The notes under the pieces are model-generated. The model ran no database searches. It was not told the origin of the DNA and worked only from the letters and a program-made list of their open reading frames with translations. Below are positions 1 through 7,087 of a DNA stretch of 41,328 nucleotides, in pieces. Position 1 is the stretch's first letter. Each line of letters begins with the position of its first letter. The position numbers and the translations under genes are program-made. The stretch comes from Pseudomonadota bacterium (GTDB taxonomy: Bacteria; Pseudomonadota; Gammaproteobacteria; UBA4575): positions 1 through 41,328 of the forward strand of contig VXPJ01000002.1 of the NCBI GenBank assembly GCA_009839635.1, written 5' to 3'.

Positions 1-1523
1 GTGCCCCAAGCCTCGTGGGACTCATAGGCTGTGGGCTCGAGTTCGCGCACGCGCAGCTCTTCTAGGAGCTTGAAATGATGGGTGTCAATTTTCGGACGTG
101 AAGGGATTTCCTGGTCCATCAAATAATGGTGCAGGCCTTCTGCTGCGATTGAGGCTTGGCCAATGGCTGTGGTGAGGAGGTGCGGGTTGACGGCATCTCC
201 AGCCACAAAATGTCCGGGTTTGTCCACCACTTGATAGACCTTGTCTGCATCCATCAATCCCCACCCGTTATCGAATTCCTCGATTCCCGTATAGTCACCG
301 GTTTGACCGGTCGCACTGACGATCAGGGTGCATTCGATATCGAATTCCTCGCCTTCCTTGGGTTGCAACTTACCATCGACAAGCTCTACTGGAACCACTC
401 GAAGCGCCTTGGCCCTGCCATTCTCATCCTTGATCACTTCAACTGGCGATAGCCCGTCATGTATTTCTACACCCTCACGAATCACAGCATCGAGTTCATG
501 CTTGGTCGCAGGAGCATCCGAGATCGGACGCCGGTAGACGACCCAAACATCGGCTCCCGTACGCTTGGCCACGCTCGCCACATCATGCACCGTGTGTCCC
601 AGGATCACGCTTTCCGGACGGTCTTTTTGGGTGACGCTGTGGATGTTGCCGATACGTCTGGCCACAGCCAGCACGTCCATTGCCGTATCCCCTGCACCGA
701 TTACCAGTATTCGGCCGCTGATGTATTTCAGGCGGTCCTCGTTGAATGCGCGCAGGTAAGACATGCCGTCCACGACATTCGGAGCATCGCCTCCCGGGAT
801 CGGCAATGTCTTTCCAGAAACCGCGCCAATACCCCAGAACACCGCATCGTAATCGCGTTCCAGTTCTTTGACTGAGACATCCGTGCCGACCCGGGTGTTT
901 AGCTTGACCTCCACACCCATGTCGATGATTCGATTGATCTCACCCTCCAGCACGGATCGCGGTGTACGGTATCCCGGGATACCAAATACCATCATGCCTC
1001 CAAGCTGGTCGTATTCATCAAAAATTGTGCAGGCATGCCCTTTCTGGCGCAGGAAATACGCCGCGGTCAGGCCCGCGCATCCACCACCGACAATTGCAAC
1101 TTTCTTGCCGCTGTCCTGCTCGGGTACCGAATAGGTCAGGTTCTGCTGCAAAGCCCAGTCACCTACATACTGTTCCACGGCATTGATACCCACGGCTTCT
1201 TCTACTTCATTGCGGTTGCAGCCGTCTTCGCACGGGGCAGGACATACACGCCCCATCACGGATGGGAACGGGTTGGACAAGGTCATGCGACGAAAGGCAT
1301 GTTCCTGCCAGGTCATATCGCCTACGGGTTTGTCAATGCCCCGGACAATTGACAGCCAGCCGCGAATATCATGGCCGGAGGGGCAACTTGCCTGACACGG
1401 AGGGGTCCTGTGTATGTATGTGGGACAGATTTCAGACAACCCGTTTTGCACAACGTCCTTGCTCCATTGCGTCGTGACATGGTCGCCATCCTCATAGCGT
1501 CGAAAAGTGAGCTTTTCTTCCAT
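1..1523 (-). CDS. dsrL: DsrL, NAD(P)H:acceptor oxidoreductase of reverse dissimilatory sulfite reductase (partial, 3' end outside window)
   Basis: About 507 codons are visible, starting at an ATG at 1523 preceded by a GGGAGG ribosome binding site. The protein is a GltD-like (glutamate synthase small subunit) flavoprotein. It has an N-terminal cysteine-rich Fe-S segment (CPAPCEDGC near residue 95), an FAD-binding GGGCAGLTAAYF motif near residue 147, a second nucleotide-binding GAGDTAMD segment and a VYRR stretch. The last visible residues continue past the NAD(P)H domain. The C-terminal part, where DsrL of known sulfur oxidisers carries a ferredoxin domain, lies outside the window. In Allochromatium-type organisms DsrL interacts with DsrAB and takes electrons from sulfide oxidation to NAD(P)+. 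It usually sits between dsrK and dsrJ. Here it is alone, on the opposite strand and about 4.2 kb upstream of dsrA. A generic GltD homologue is the alternative, but the dsr neighbourhood and the missing dsrL in the operon favour DsrL. Confidence 0.88.
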   Translation of the reverse strand, partial: MEEKLTFRRYEDGDHVTTQWSKDVVQNGLSEICPTYIHRTPPCQASCPSGHDIRGWLSIVRGIDKPVGDMTWQEHAFRRMTLSNPFPSVMGRVCPAPCEDGCNRNEVEEAVGINAVEQYVGDWALQQNLTYSVPEQDSGKKVAIVGGGCAGLTAAYFLRQKGHACTIFDEYDQLGGMMVFGIPGYRTPRSVLEGEINRIIDMGVEVKLNTRVGTDVSVKELERDYDAVFWGIGAVSGKTLPIPGGDAPNVVDGMSYLRAFNEDRLKYISGRILVIGAGDTAMDVLAVARRIGNIHSVTQKDRPESVILGHTVHDVASVAKRTGADVWVVYRRPISDAPATKHELDAVIREGVEIHDGLSPVEVIKDENGRAKALRVVPVELVDGKLQPKEGEEFDIECTLIVSATGQTGDYTGIEEFDNGWGLMDADKVYQVVDKPGHFVAGDAVNPHLLTTAIGQASIAAEGLHHYLMDQEIPSRPKIDTHHFKLLEELRVRELEPTAYESHEAWG

Positions 1524-1597
1524 TATCCACTACCTCCCAAAACAGGCGTCCTAACCCCGGTGGTTCGGGCCGATTTGAATCTATCTGGCAAATAAGA

Positions 1598-1640
1598 GTA
1601 CCCGATTATAAGGAAATTTCCGGGCACGAGAATATAACTT
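1598..1640 (-). promoter_or_regulatory. Candidate dsrL promoter with palindromic operator-like site
   Basis: Read on the minus strand, a perfect TATAAT hexamer (1605-1610) lies about 82 bases upstream of the dsrL ATG. No good -35 box is visible at the expected distance. A perfect 10-bp palindrome, GGAAATTTCC (1612-1621), sits immediately upstream of the -10, inside the spacer. That suggests an activator or repressor site. Both are read directly from the sequence; function is inferred. The rest of the 204-bp gap between dsrL and the next gene shows nothing else I can name. Confidence 0.4.
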
Positions 1641-1727
1641 AAGCACTATCTCTGCCAGCCATGCGCTACATAACATTCGGTATGTTCATGCATCGTTGTT
1701 CCGGACTCAAAAGGCCGATTTGGCAGG

Positions 1728-2051
1728 TCAGCTCATGACAAGCTCGGTTAGTGTCATGTCACCCGAAGTGTCAATGTCGAGGGCCTGAATCCCAGGCATC
1801 CTGTCCACGATGTAGGCTGCCATCAGCCCTACAGTTGCCGTTCTCTCCTGCTGTATCGCGGTCAGCATCTTGTCAGCCGCAATCTGGCAGCGTTGCAGGT
1901 CGTTGGGACAATCCACCCAGGTACGGCTCATTTGCCAGCCCCGGTCCATATCCGAATCCATTTTCTGGAATATATCCTGAGCGTCCTGCGTCATTTCATG
2001 ATCGACGCGCAGGGAAAAGGTTTTCTCATCGATTGTGACTTTCAGTATCAT
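1728..2051 (-). CDS. Small protein of unknown function, about 107 aa
   Basis: I chose the ATG at 2051 because the protein then starts directly with a beta-strand-like MILKVTIDEKTF. An in-frame ATG at 2078 would add nine residues and overlap the divergent hydroxylase. The sequence is acidic and mostly helical. It contains a KMDSDMDRGWQMSRTW segment, two cysteines ten residues apart (WVDCPNDLQRC), and a C-terminal DIDTSGDMTLTEL stretch with a loose resemblance to a calcium-binding loop, but too short to claim an EF-hand. No signal peptide or membrane segment is seen. It lies upstream of dsrL on the same strand, with a 204-bp gap holding a separate promoter candidate. I do not recognise a named family. 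Similar small proteins may accompany sulfur-oxidation genes, but that is an impression rather than evidence. Confidence 0.65.
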   Translation of the reverse strand: MILKVTIDEKTFSLRVDHEMTQDAQDIFQKMDSDMDRGWQMSRTWVDCPNDLQRCQIAADKMLTAIQQERTATVGLMAAYIVDRMPGIQALDIDTSGDMTLTELVMS

Positions 2052-2109
2052 CGGGTAGTTTTCGCAGACTTGTTGCATGTCAATGCGACCAGCACCGAGT
2101 ATTCAAAGA

Positions 2110-2778
2110 ATGGTGATACAAGTCAAACATGTTCTCGGCGACCAGGAACTTCATCAGGTACGTGAATTGCTGGCCAGTGCAAAATTCCAGGACGGCAGAC
2201 TTTCTGCCGGGCTTTCTGCCCGGCAGGTGAAAAACAACGAAGAGGTCTGTAGCAAACAAACGGTTTCAGAGCTTAACCACATTGTGATGGGCAATCTGGT
2301 ACGCCATCCCGAGTATAAGATTGCGGCACTCCCACACCGCATTGCGGTGCCCTTTTACGTGCGGTACGGCAAGGGCATGGCGTATGGAGAACACATGGAC
2401 GATCCTGTGATGGGAGAGGAAAACCGGTATCGCTCGGATATTGCCATTACCGTATTTTTGAATTCGCCCGATGAATACGAAGGCGGGGAACTGGTGATTA
2501 GCACGCCCTTTGGACGTCAGCCGATCAAGTGCCCGGCGGGTGACGCCGTGTTGTATCCTGCCTCGACACGTCATCAGGTGATCCCGGTAACGAGCGGTGA
2601 GCGTCTGGTGGCTGTGACTTGGGTGCAGAGCCTGGTGCGAAGCTACGAACAACGCGACCTGCTTTATCAACTCGGCAAGGCCCGTGAGAAAATGTTGCGC
2701 AAGGCCCCTGATTCCGAGGATAGCCGACGCATTGACAACGTGTACCTCAACCTAGTGCGCATGTGGAGTGCAGTCTGA
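2110..2778 (+). CDS. piuC: PKHD-type Fe(II)/2-oxoglutarate-dependent hydroxylase (YbiX/PiuC family)
   Basis: The 222-aa protein matches the YbiX/PiuC family along its whole length: an N-terminal lead-in with QVKNNEEV, then a double-stranded beta-helix dioxygenase core. The iron triad is visible as H95 and D97 (in GEHMDD) and H155 (in STRHQV). R165 (in GERLVAVTW) is the expected 2-oxoglutarate-binding arginine. The start at 2110 gives the usual family N-terminus; an in-frame ATG at 2077 would add 11 residues and overlap the divergent gene. In other bacteria piuC genes often sit beside TonB-dependent iron receptors. Here the neighbours are sulfur genes, so the substrate is open. Family membership is secure; the physiological role is not. 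Confidence 0.88.
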   Translation: MVIQVKHVLGDQELHQVRELLASAKFQDGRLSAGLSARQVKNNEEVCSKQTVSELNHIVMGNLVRHPEYKIAALPHRIAVPFYVRYGKGMAYGEHMDDPVMGEENRYRSDIAITVFLNSPDEYEGGELVISTPFGRQPIKCPAGDAVLYPASTRHQVIPVTSGERLVAVTWVQSLVRSYEQRDLLYQLGKAREKMLRKAPDSEDSRRIDNVYLNLVRMWSAV

Positions 2779-2910
2779 AATGAGGGACCCCGTGGGAACA
2801 GGACCGAGGGCCAGGTTTGCATGATCTAATGATGCGGAGGTGGAATTCCGTACCAAGCTGGCCTTCTTGCGGCCTGGAACGGATACAGAAACGGCTTTTT
2901 GAAAAATCGG

Positions 2911-3114
2911 CTAGGGTTTGGAGCCTACTTCCTCGTGAGCATCGTCCACCACATCCATGGCGACCTTCGAATACTCTTCTTTGAAGCCGTCGAGCTCTGA
3001 CCCTTTCTCTGGCAGCCAATAGCTTTCGGCCGTCAATTTCCCGCTTTGCTCGAGTTCTATGAATTTCTTTTGCATCTCAAGCAGTTTCTGGATCTTTTCC
3101 TGTTTGGAACTCAC
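2911..3114 (-). CDS. Small charged protein of unknown function, 67 aa
   Basis: The gene starts with GTG at 3114, preceded at six bases by a clear GAGGA ribosome binding site, which supports a real gene. The product is highly charged and predicted helical. It has an N-terminal amphipathic helix (KQEKIQKLLEMQKKFIELE), a central ESYWLPEKGSELDGF segment, and no cysteine, signal peptide or membrane stretch. It is the last gene of the minus-strand cluster with the dioxygenase, the Cas6-like protein and the cysteine-free DsrC paralogue, 111 bases downstream of the latter. The intervening bases (3115-3225) show no terminator that I can identify, so co-transcription is plausible. I do not recognise the family. 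Confidence 0.65.
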   Translation of the reverse strand: MSSKQEKIQKLLEMQKKFIELEQSGKLTAESYWLPEKGSELDGFKEEYSKVAMDVVDDAHEEVGSKP

Positions 3115-3225
3115 GTCGAATCCTCATTCTGTTCACATCCGCCTGCATACGCTAGTAGCCCGGCGGCCCGCTGTCTGTATTCCCTAATGGGTGCAGGCAT
3201 GGGGCGTCGCACGACCGGGCCAGAA

Positions 3226-3567
3226 TCAATACCCGCCCTTGCGCCGGCTCTCGGGTAACCCGCCAATACGACCTGCCTGCTTGCTGGGGTTTCCAGGAAA
3301 CAGGTCGTACAGGACCTTGGCATTCAATTTCTTTTCTCCCCAGGCCTTGGCCATGGCCTTGGCCATGTTCCGGGTATTGGGCAGGTTTTCGTTGTTGTGG
3401 ATGAACTCATCCCTGAGGTAATTGATGACGTCCCAGTGCCGGTCTGTCAGCTCAAGACCTTCCTGCTGGGCAATTATGCTCGCCACCTCTTCGCTCCAGT
3501 CTCCAATGTCAACCAGAAAACCGGAGTCCGTTGTTTCGATTTCCTTACCATCAATGTTAATTGCCAT
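3226..3567 (-). CDS. DsrC/TusE-family protein lacking both active cysteines (RspA-like)
   Basis: The start at 3567 follows a good AGGAG site. The 113-aa protein shows the DsrC/TusE fold signature: MAINIDGK at the start, DWSEEVASIIA, HWDVINYLRDEF, and the C-terminal arm entry LYDLFPGNPSKQAGRIGGLP. True DsrC has CysB in KQAC and CysA as the penultimate residue, and TusE keeps CysA. Here the CysB position is G99, the tail ends in RRKGGY, and the protein contains no cysteine at all. It therefore cannot carry a persulfide or form the DsrC trisulfide. Cysteine-free DsrC relatives have been described and proposed to be regulatory, using the helix-turn-helix-like surface of DsrC. A regulatory or scaffold role is thus plausible but inferred. 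It lies in a cluster with a Cas6-like protein and a dioxygenase, 2.2 kb from dsrA. Confidence 0.88.
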   Translation of the reverse strand: MAINIDGKEIETTDSGFLVDIGDWSEEVASIIAQQEGLELTDRHWDVINYLRDEFIHNNENLPNTRNMAKAMAKAWGEKKLNAKVLYDLFPGNPSKQAGRIGGLPESRRKGGY

Positions 3568-3631
3568 AACTTCACTCCTCACCTGACAATTCTTGCTTGC
3601 CTTTATGTCAGCAGTTAACTCAACAGTGGTT

Positions 3632-4321
3632 TTATTTTTCCTGTGACTGCCGGACTGCGTCAATACCCTTATGAGGTAGGAACAGGCCGCAGCCCACTTT
3701 GCGGCCCGGGCCTAGGCCGTGTTGCTGCAGGTGAATGGACTCTTCTTTCTCCAGGCTGTCAATCATCAAGCTGCGTGTAGCCAGATTGTCCCCGGGCATC
3801 CGCAGCACGTGTGCCCGTCCGCTCATCATTTTCCTGGCATGTATGCCCTGGTCCCTCAGCAGCCTGTCCGCCTGGTCCAGGAAGGCTGCCTCGTCGGTGA
3901 GATGATCCGTAACAATGTAGCGCGCGAAAATCGTGGTCTGTGAAGAAAGCAATTTCTCGTGGGGTTGGCTCAGGATCAGTTCATGAGCACCGACCTGCAT
4001 CCTTCTGCCTGCAAGCTGCTTGGCCTCGGGGATCCGGTGTTTTGGCAGTCTCAGCATGAAACGCGTGCGGCGGGACAAGCTCAGTAACGCATCCGGTTCC
4101 TGCGGCCTGATCCAGCCATTCCCCGACTCGGCCCCGTGGATCAGGTGGATCCCGGCCTGGGTCTCTTCTGTCATCCAGGTCAGTTCAGCCTGAATGGCCC
4201 TGTAAAGGTCATAGGCATGGTCCAGCGGCAATTGCTTGCACTGTACCTTGAATGACAAATCGATGACATCGTCCGGTACGACGTACTGCTTGCCCTTGTC
4301 TTCTCGATCCTGCCAGTACAT
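3632..4321 (-). CDS. Stand-alone Cas6/Cmx6-like protein (type I-MYXAN Cas6 family)
   Basis: The 229-aa protein, from the ATG at 4321, matches the Cmx6 branch of Cas6: VVPDDVIDLSF at the N-terminus, DHAYDLYRAIQ, GIHLIHGAESGNGW, a SRRTRFMLRLPKHRI strand, and a C-terminal glycine-rich loop GLGPGRKVGCGLFLPHKGI. Cas6 proteins are RAMP-fold endoribonucleases that cut CRISPR repeat RNA. Histidines are present (DHAY, LIHG), but I cannot assign the catalytic one by eye. There is no CRISPR array, no other cas gene, and no repeat cluster in the window. The gene is embedded between a 67-aa protein (7 bp upstream) and a cysteine-free DsrC paralogue (64 bp downstream). The open frame extends further upstream but overlaps the preceding gene and loses family similarity. 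The family call is strong; a role in CRISPR is doubtful here. Confidence 0.82.
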   Translation of the reverse strand: MYWQDREDKGKQYVVPDDVIDLSFKVQCKQLPLDHAYDLYRAIQAELTWMTEETQAGIHLIHGAESGNGWIRPQEPDALLSLSRRTRFMLRLPKHRIPEAKQLAGRRMQVGAHELILSQPHEKLLSSQTTIFARYIVTDHLTDEAAFLDQADRLLRDQGIHARKMMSGRAHVLRMPGDNLATRSLMIDSLEKEESIHLQQHGLGPGRKVGCGLFLPHKGIDAVRQSQEK

Positions 4322-4328
4322 TGCAGGG

Positions 4329-4532
4329 CTAGTCGGGGATTTTATTGGCCGCGGTGAATACCGATTCCAGGATGTCTTCCCAGTTTTCGGGAGTGTCATG
4401 AAAAGGAGGGCGCACATCCATGCGAAAGAACCGTTCCTCCTTCTGTGCGTGCTCGCCGATCTTTTCCTTGAGTTCCTCAAATGACTGCAGCTCGTGGTGC
4501 TGCATGAGGATCTCACTCAGCCACAACATCAT
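4329..4532 (-). CDS. Small acidic protein of unknown function, 67 aa
   Basis: The start is taken at the tandem ATG at 4532/4529, so that the helix LWLSEILMQHHELQSF is complete. This overlaps the end of the dioxygenase gene by 20 bases. An ATG at 4505, seven bases after the dioxygenase stop, is the alternative. Neither start has a strong ribosome binding site, so translational coupling to the dioxygenase gene is likely. The protein has an amphipathic N-terminal half (SFEELKEKIGEHAQKEERFF), then RMDVRPPFHDTPENWEDIL and a short helical tail. There is one segment rich in proline and aspartate, no cysteine and no membrane segment. It ends 7 bp before the Cas6-like gene. I believe similar small proteins occur next to DsrC paralogues in other sulfur oxidisers, but I cannot confirm this here. 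Confidence 0.6.
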   Translation of the reverse strand: MMLWLSEILMQHHELQSFEELKEKIGEHAQKEERFFRMDVRPPFHDTPENWEDILESVFTAANKIPD

Positions 4533-5430
4533 CGGTGTGCCGCATGTCGTTCGCGAGGTCGGGTCTGGCCACACGTTCATAAAAGCGGGCCCGGTACAGC
4601 AGGCGATTCGAGCGGGGTTTATCAGAAAACATGATTCGATTATGCAGCACATTGTTGCAAATCACACCCTCACCACTTTGCAGACGGTGGCTGAACTGGT
4701 ATGGGTTGTCATCGAGGATATCCAGCAAGGTGGACCTTGCCCGCGCGCATGCCTGACTGTCTTTCCACTGGATGTTGCGGGTACGGGCGGTATAGCGCGT
4801 GTATAAGGTCTGTGTGGGCCCGTCAATCAAAAACACGGGCCCGGTTGTCTCAAGATCCGGCCGTTCACTGTTTTCAGGATTGGGAGGGATCGTCATGACT
4901 TCGGGGTCCATCAGGGCCTCGATGTGTTCCGGGTCATGATCGCGCAGCAGGATGTAAAGGATTTCAGGGTCCAGGTAGGTGTTTTCACCGCCGCTCTTGG
5001 CAGGGCGCACACAATGCATCAAAAATGCCCGGATGCGTTGTGTATCTTGGTTGTAATAGCCGTCGGTGTGCCAGTTCAGCGGCTTGTTCGTGTACGGAAT
5101 GTACGAGCTTCCAGGCCCTTTGGGCAAGGCCTGTATGGATGAAATCCGATCCCGGTCTGCGCAAAAGTTGGCATCCATGTGGATCAGGCCCAACTGCCTG
5201 GCAAGGGCGGTGACAATGTTTTTGTCCTGCACATCGTCACGCCTGGTCCTGTAGATGGCGAGATTGGTCTTCTCGCACATCTGCAACAAGCTGTCTTTTT
5301 CTTCCTGGGTCAGCTGGCAGGGGTTTTGGATGTCCACGATCAGCTGTTCCGTACGGGCCGGGTAGTTCCTGAGTTTGCGTGCCCGCCATTGGCGGTATGC
5401 GTTGGTGTTTTCAAGTAAGAACTGCTGCAT
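4513..5430 (-). CDS. TauD/TfdA-family Fe(II)/2-oxoglutarate dioxygenase
   Basis: From the ATG at 5430 the protein has 305 residues. A GTG at 5520 in the same frame would add a 30-residue leader that does not look like protein of this family. Neither start has an obvious ribosome binding site. The iron ligands are visible as H121 and D123 in NWHTDGYY and H263 in NNVLHNR, with arginines in SNRLLYRARF for 2-oxoglutarate binding. TauD itself releases sulfite from taurine, and relatives act on many organic acids, sulfonates and amino-acid derivatives. The substrate cannot be read from sequence. It is the first gene of the minus-strand cluster (dioxygenase, 67-aa protein, Cas6-like, DsrC-like, 67-aa protein) and is divergent from dsrA. 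Confidence 0.82.
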   Translation of the reverse strand: MQQFLLENTNAYRQWRARKLRNYPARTEQLIVDIQNPCQLTQEEKDSLLQMCEKTNLAIYRTRRDDVQDKNIVTALARQLGLIHMDANFCADRDRISSIQALPKGPGSSYIPYTNKPLNWHTDGYYNQDTQRIRAFLMHCVRPAKSGGENTYLDPEILYILLRDHDPEHIEALMDPEVMTIPPNPENSERPDLETTGPVFLIDGPTQTLYTRYTARTRNIQWKDSQACARARSTLLDILDDNPYQFSHRLQSGEGVICNNVLHNRIMFSDKPRSNRLLYRARFYERVARPDLANDMRHTDDVVAE

Positions 5431-5760
5431 GGGCTGGCGAGCACAGAAATGATCCGAGGGAGAAGGGAAAAGACTGTGCGACTGTGTGTGGACCCCCGTG
5501 CGAAATAATGCCTGAGACACTTGTGGTTTAGCTTAATGTTATCGACCTGATAAATCCTATCTCTATCGGGATAACCTGCTTTTGGGTTCGCCCCCCATGG
5601 AGGGGATTTTGTCCTCTAGGTCCTGCTTCTAGACTCATCAAGGTATGTTTAGAACCTTTAGGCTTCTTTGCCATGACGTGTTCCTGTACACTTAATAGAG
5701 TCCATGCATCCGGTTTGAGGTTTCGAATCTGAAGCCAGAACTACGTAAGGAGATTTCATA
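5431..5760 (+). promoter_or_regulatory. Divergent control region upstream of dsrA
   Basis: This 330-bp stretch separates the dioxygenase cluster from dsrA; part may be coding if the dioxygenase starts at 5520. A GC-rich inverted repeat CCCCCCATGGAGGGG lies at 5591-5605, centred on CCATGG, and two TCTAG copies follow nearby. A weak sigma70-like promoter for dsrA can be proposed: TTGCCA at 5668-5673, 18 bases, TTAATA at 5692-5697. A strong AAGGAG ribosome binding site precedes the dsrA ATG. In A. vinosum dsr transcription is raised by sulfide and sulfur, so a regulated promoter is expected here. The specific sites are inference. Confidence 0.4.
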
Positions 5761-7023
5761 ATGGCCGATACGCATCATCCCACTCCTATGCTTGATGACC
5801 TGGAAAAGGGTCCGTGGCCGAGTTTCGTTTCCGGTATCAAGCGTCTGCGCGACAAACATGACGATGAACGGGTCCGGGGCGTGGCCAACTCCTTGCTGGG
5901 CCAGCTGGAACACTCCTACGAGACGCGCAAAGGTTACTGGAAGGGCGGTACGGTTTCGGTGTTCGGGTATGGCAGCGGAATCATTCCTCGTTTTTCCGAG
6001 GTGGGTTCGGCGTTTCCCGAATCCAAGGAGTTCCACACCCTGAGGGTTCAGCCCCCTGCAGGAAACTATTACACGACGGACATGCTGCGACAGCTTGGAT
6101 CAAGCTGGGAGAAATGGGGTTCCGGGCTGGTGACCTTTCATGGGCAAACCGGGAACATCATGTTCATCGGTGCCACGACGGAGAACACGCAGCACTTTTT
6201 TGATGAGATCAATGATTACGGATGGGACCTAGGAGGTGCAGGGCCCTGCGTGCGTACTGGACAGTCCTGTGTAGGCTCGGCGCGGTGCGAGATGTCCAAT
6301 GCGGACGAAATGAAAATTCACCGAACCCTGCTCAATAACTTCACCGACGATGTCCATCGTCCTGCATTACCCTACAAGTTCAAATTCAAGGTATCCGGAT
6401 GCCCGAACGACTGCATGAATTCGATCGAGCGGTCGGACTTCTCCATTATCGGCACGTGGCGTGACGACATGAAAGTGGATCAGGACGAAGTCAAGAAATT
6501 CGTGAAACGCAAGGGTCGCCAGTATGTGATCGATAACGTGATTACTAGGTGTCCGACCAAGGCCCTTACCCTGAAAGATGATGACACTCTGGAGGTCAAC
6601 AACGAGGACTGCGTTCGTTGCATGCACTGCCTGAACGTGATGGTGAAAGCCTTGTCGCCGGGAGATGACCGGGGAGTCACCATACTCATAGGGGGCAAGC
6701 GTACCCTCAAGATCGGTGACCTGATGGGAACCGTGGTCGTGCCGTTCATGAAGCTCGACACCGAAGAGGATTACGAGAGACTGGTCGAGATAGCCGAGGA
6801 AACCATTGATTTCTGGGCAGAGAACGGTCTGGAGCATGAGCGATGCGGGGAAATGATCGAGCGCATCGGTCTTGTCAATTTCCTGGAAGGGATCGGCATT
6901 GAAGTGGATCCCAACATGGTCAACGAGCCGCGTCAGAGTTCCTATCTGCGTACTGACGGCTGGGATGAAGAAGCCGAGAAGTGGTTCCAGAGGAAGGCCG
7001 AGCAGCAGGCGGCTGCAGGCTAA
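5761..7023 (+). CDS. dsrA: Reverse dissimilatory sulfite reductase subunit alpha
   Basis: The 420-aa subunit has the two cysteine groups that hold the sirohaem-coupled [4Fe-4S] cluster: C170 and C176 (CVGSARC) and C214 and C218 (CPNDC). It also has a ferredoxin domain with C264 and C284/C287/C290 (CVRCMHC). With DsrB it forms the cytoplasmic alpha2beta2 enzyme that, in sulfur oxidisers, produces sulfite from sulfur carried on DsrC. The downstream dsrEFH genes, found in sulfur oxidisers rather than sulfate reducers, and dsrL nearby mark it as the oxidative type. The start has an AAGGAG site. It opens a long plus-strand operon; dsrB begins 64 bp downstream. Confidence 0.97.
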   Translation: MADTHHPTPMLDDLEKGPWPSFVSGIKRLRDKHDDERVRGVANSLLGQLEHSYETRKGYWKGGTVSVFGYGSGIIPRFSEVGSAFPESKEFHTLRVQPPAGNYYTTDMLRQLGSSWEKWGSGLVTFHGQTGNIMFIGATTENTQHFFDEINDYGWDLGGAGPCVRTGQSCVGSARCEMSNADEMKIHRTLLNNFTDDVHRPALPYKFKFKVSGCPNDCMNSIERSDFSIIGTWRDDMKVDQDEVKKFVKRKGRQYVIDNVITRCPTKALTLKDDDTLEVNNEDCVRCMHCLNVMVKALSPGDDRGVTILIGGKRTLKIGDLMGTVVVPFMKLDTEEDYERLVEIAEETIDFWAENGLEHERCGEMIERIGLVNFLEGIGIEVDPNMVNEPRQSSYLRTDGWDEEAEKWFQRKAEQQAAAG

Positions 7024-7087
7024 CTCTGTAGTCCTGCCGTACACACCTTTTTAAAAGCATCAGGCTACTAAAGTTTAGGAGAACATA

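Noticed and set aside
3632..4516. Longer 294-aa version of the Cas6-like protein
   Set aside because: The first 65 codons overlap the preceding small gene and look out of frame; family similarity starts at the ATG at 4321.
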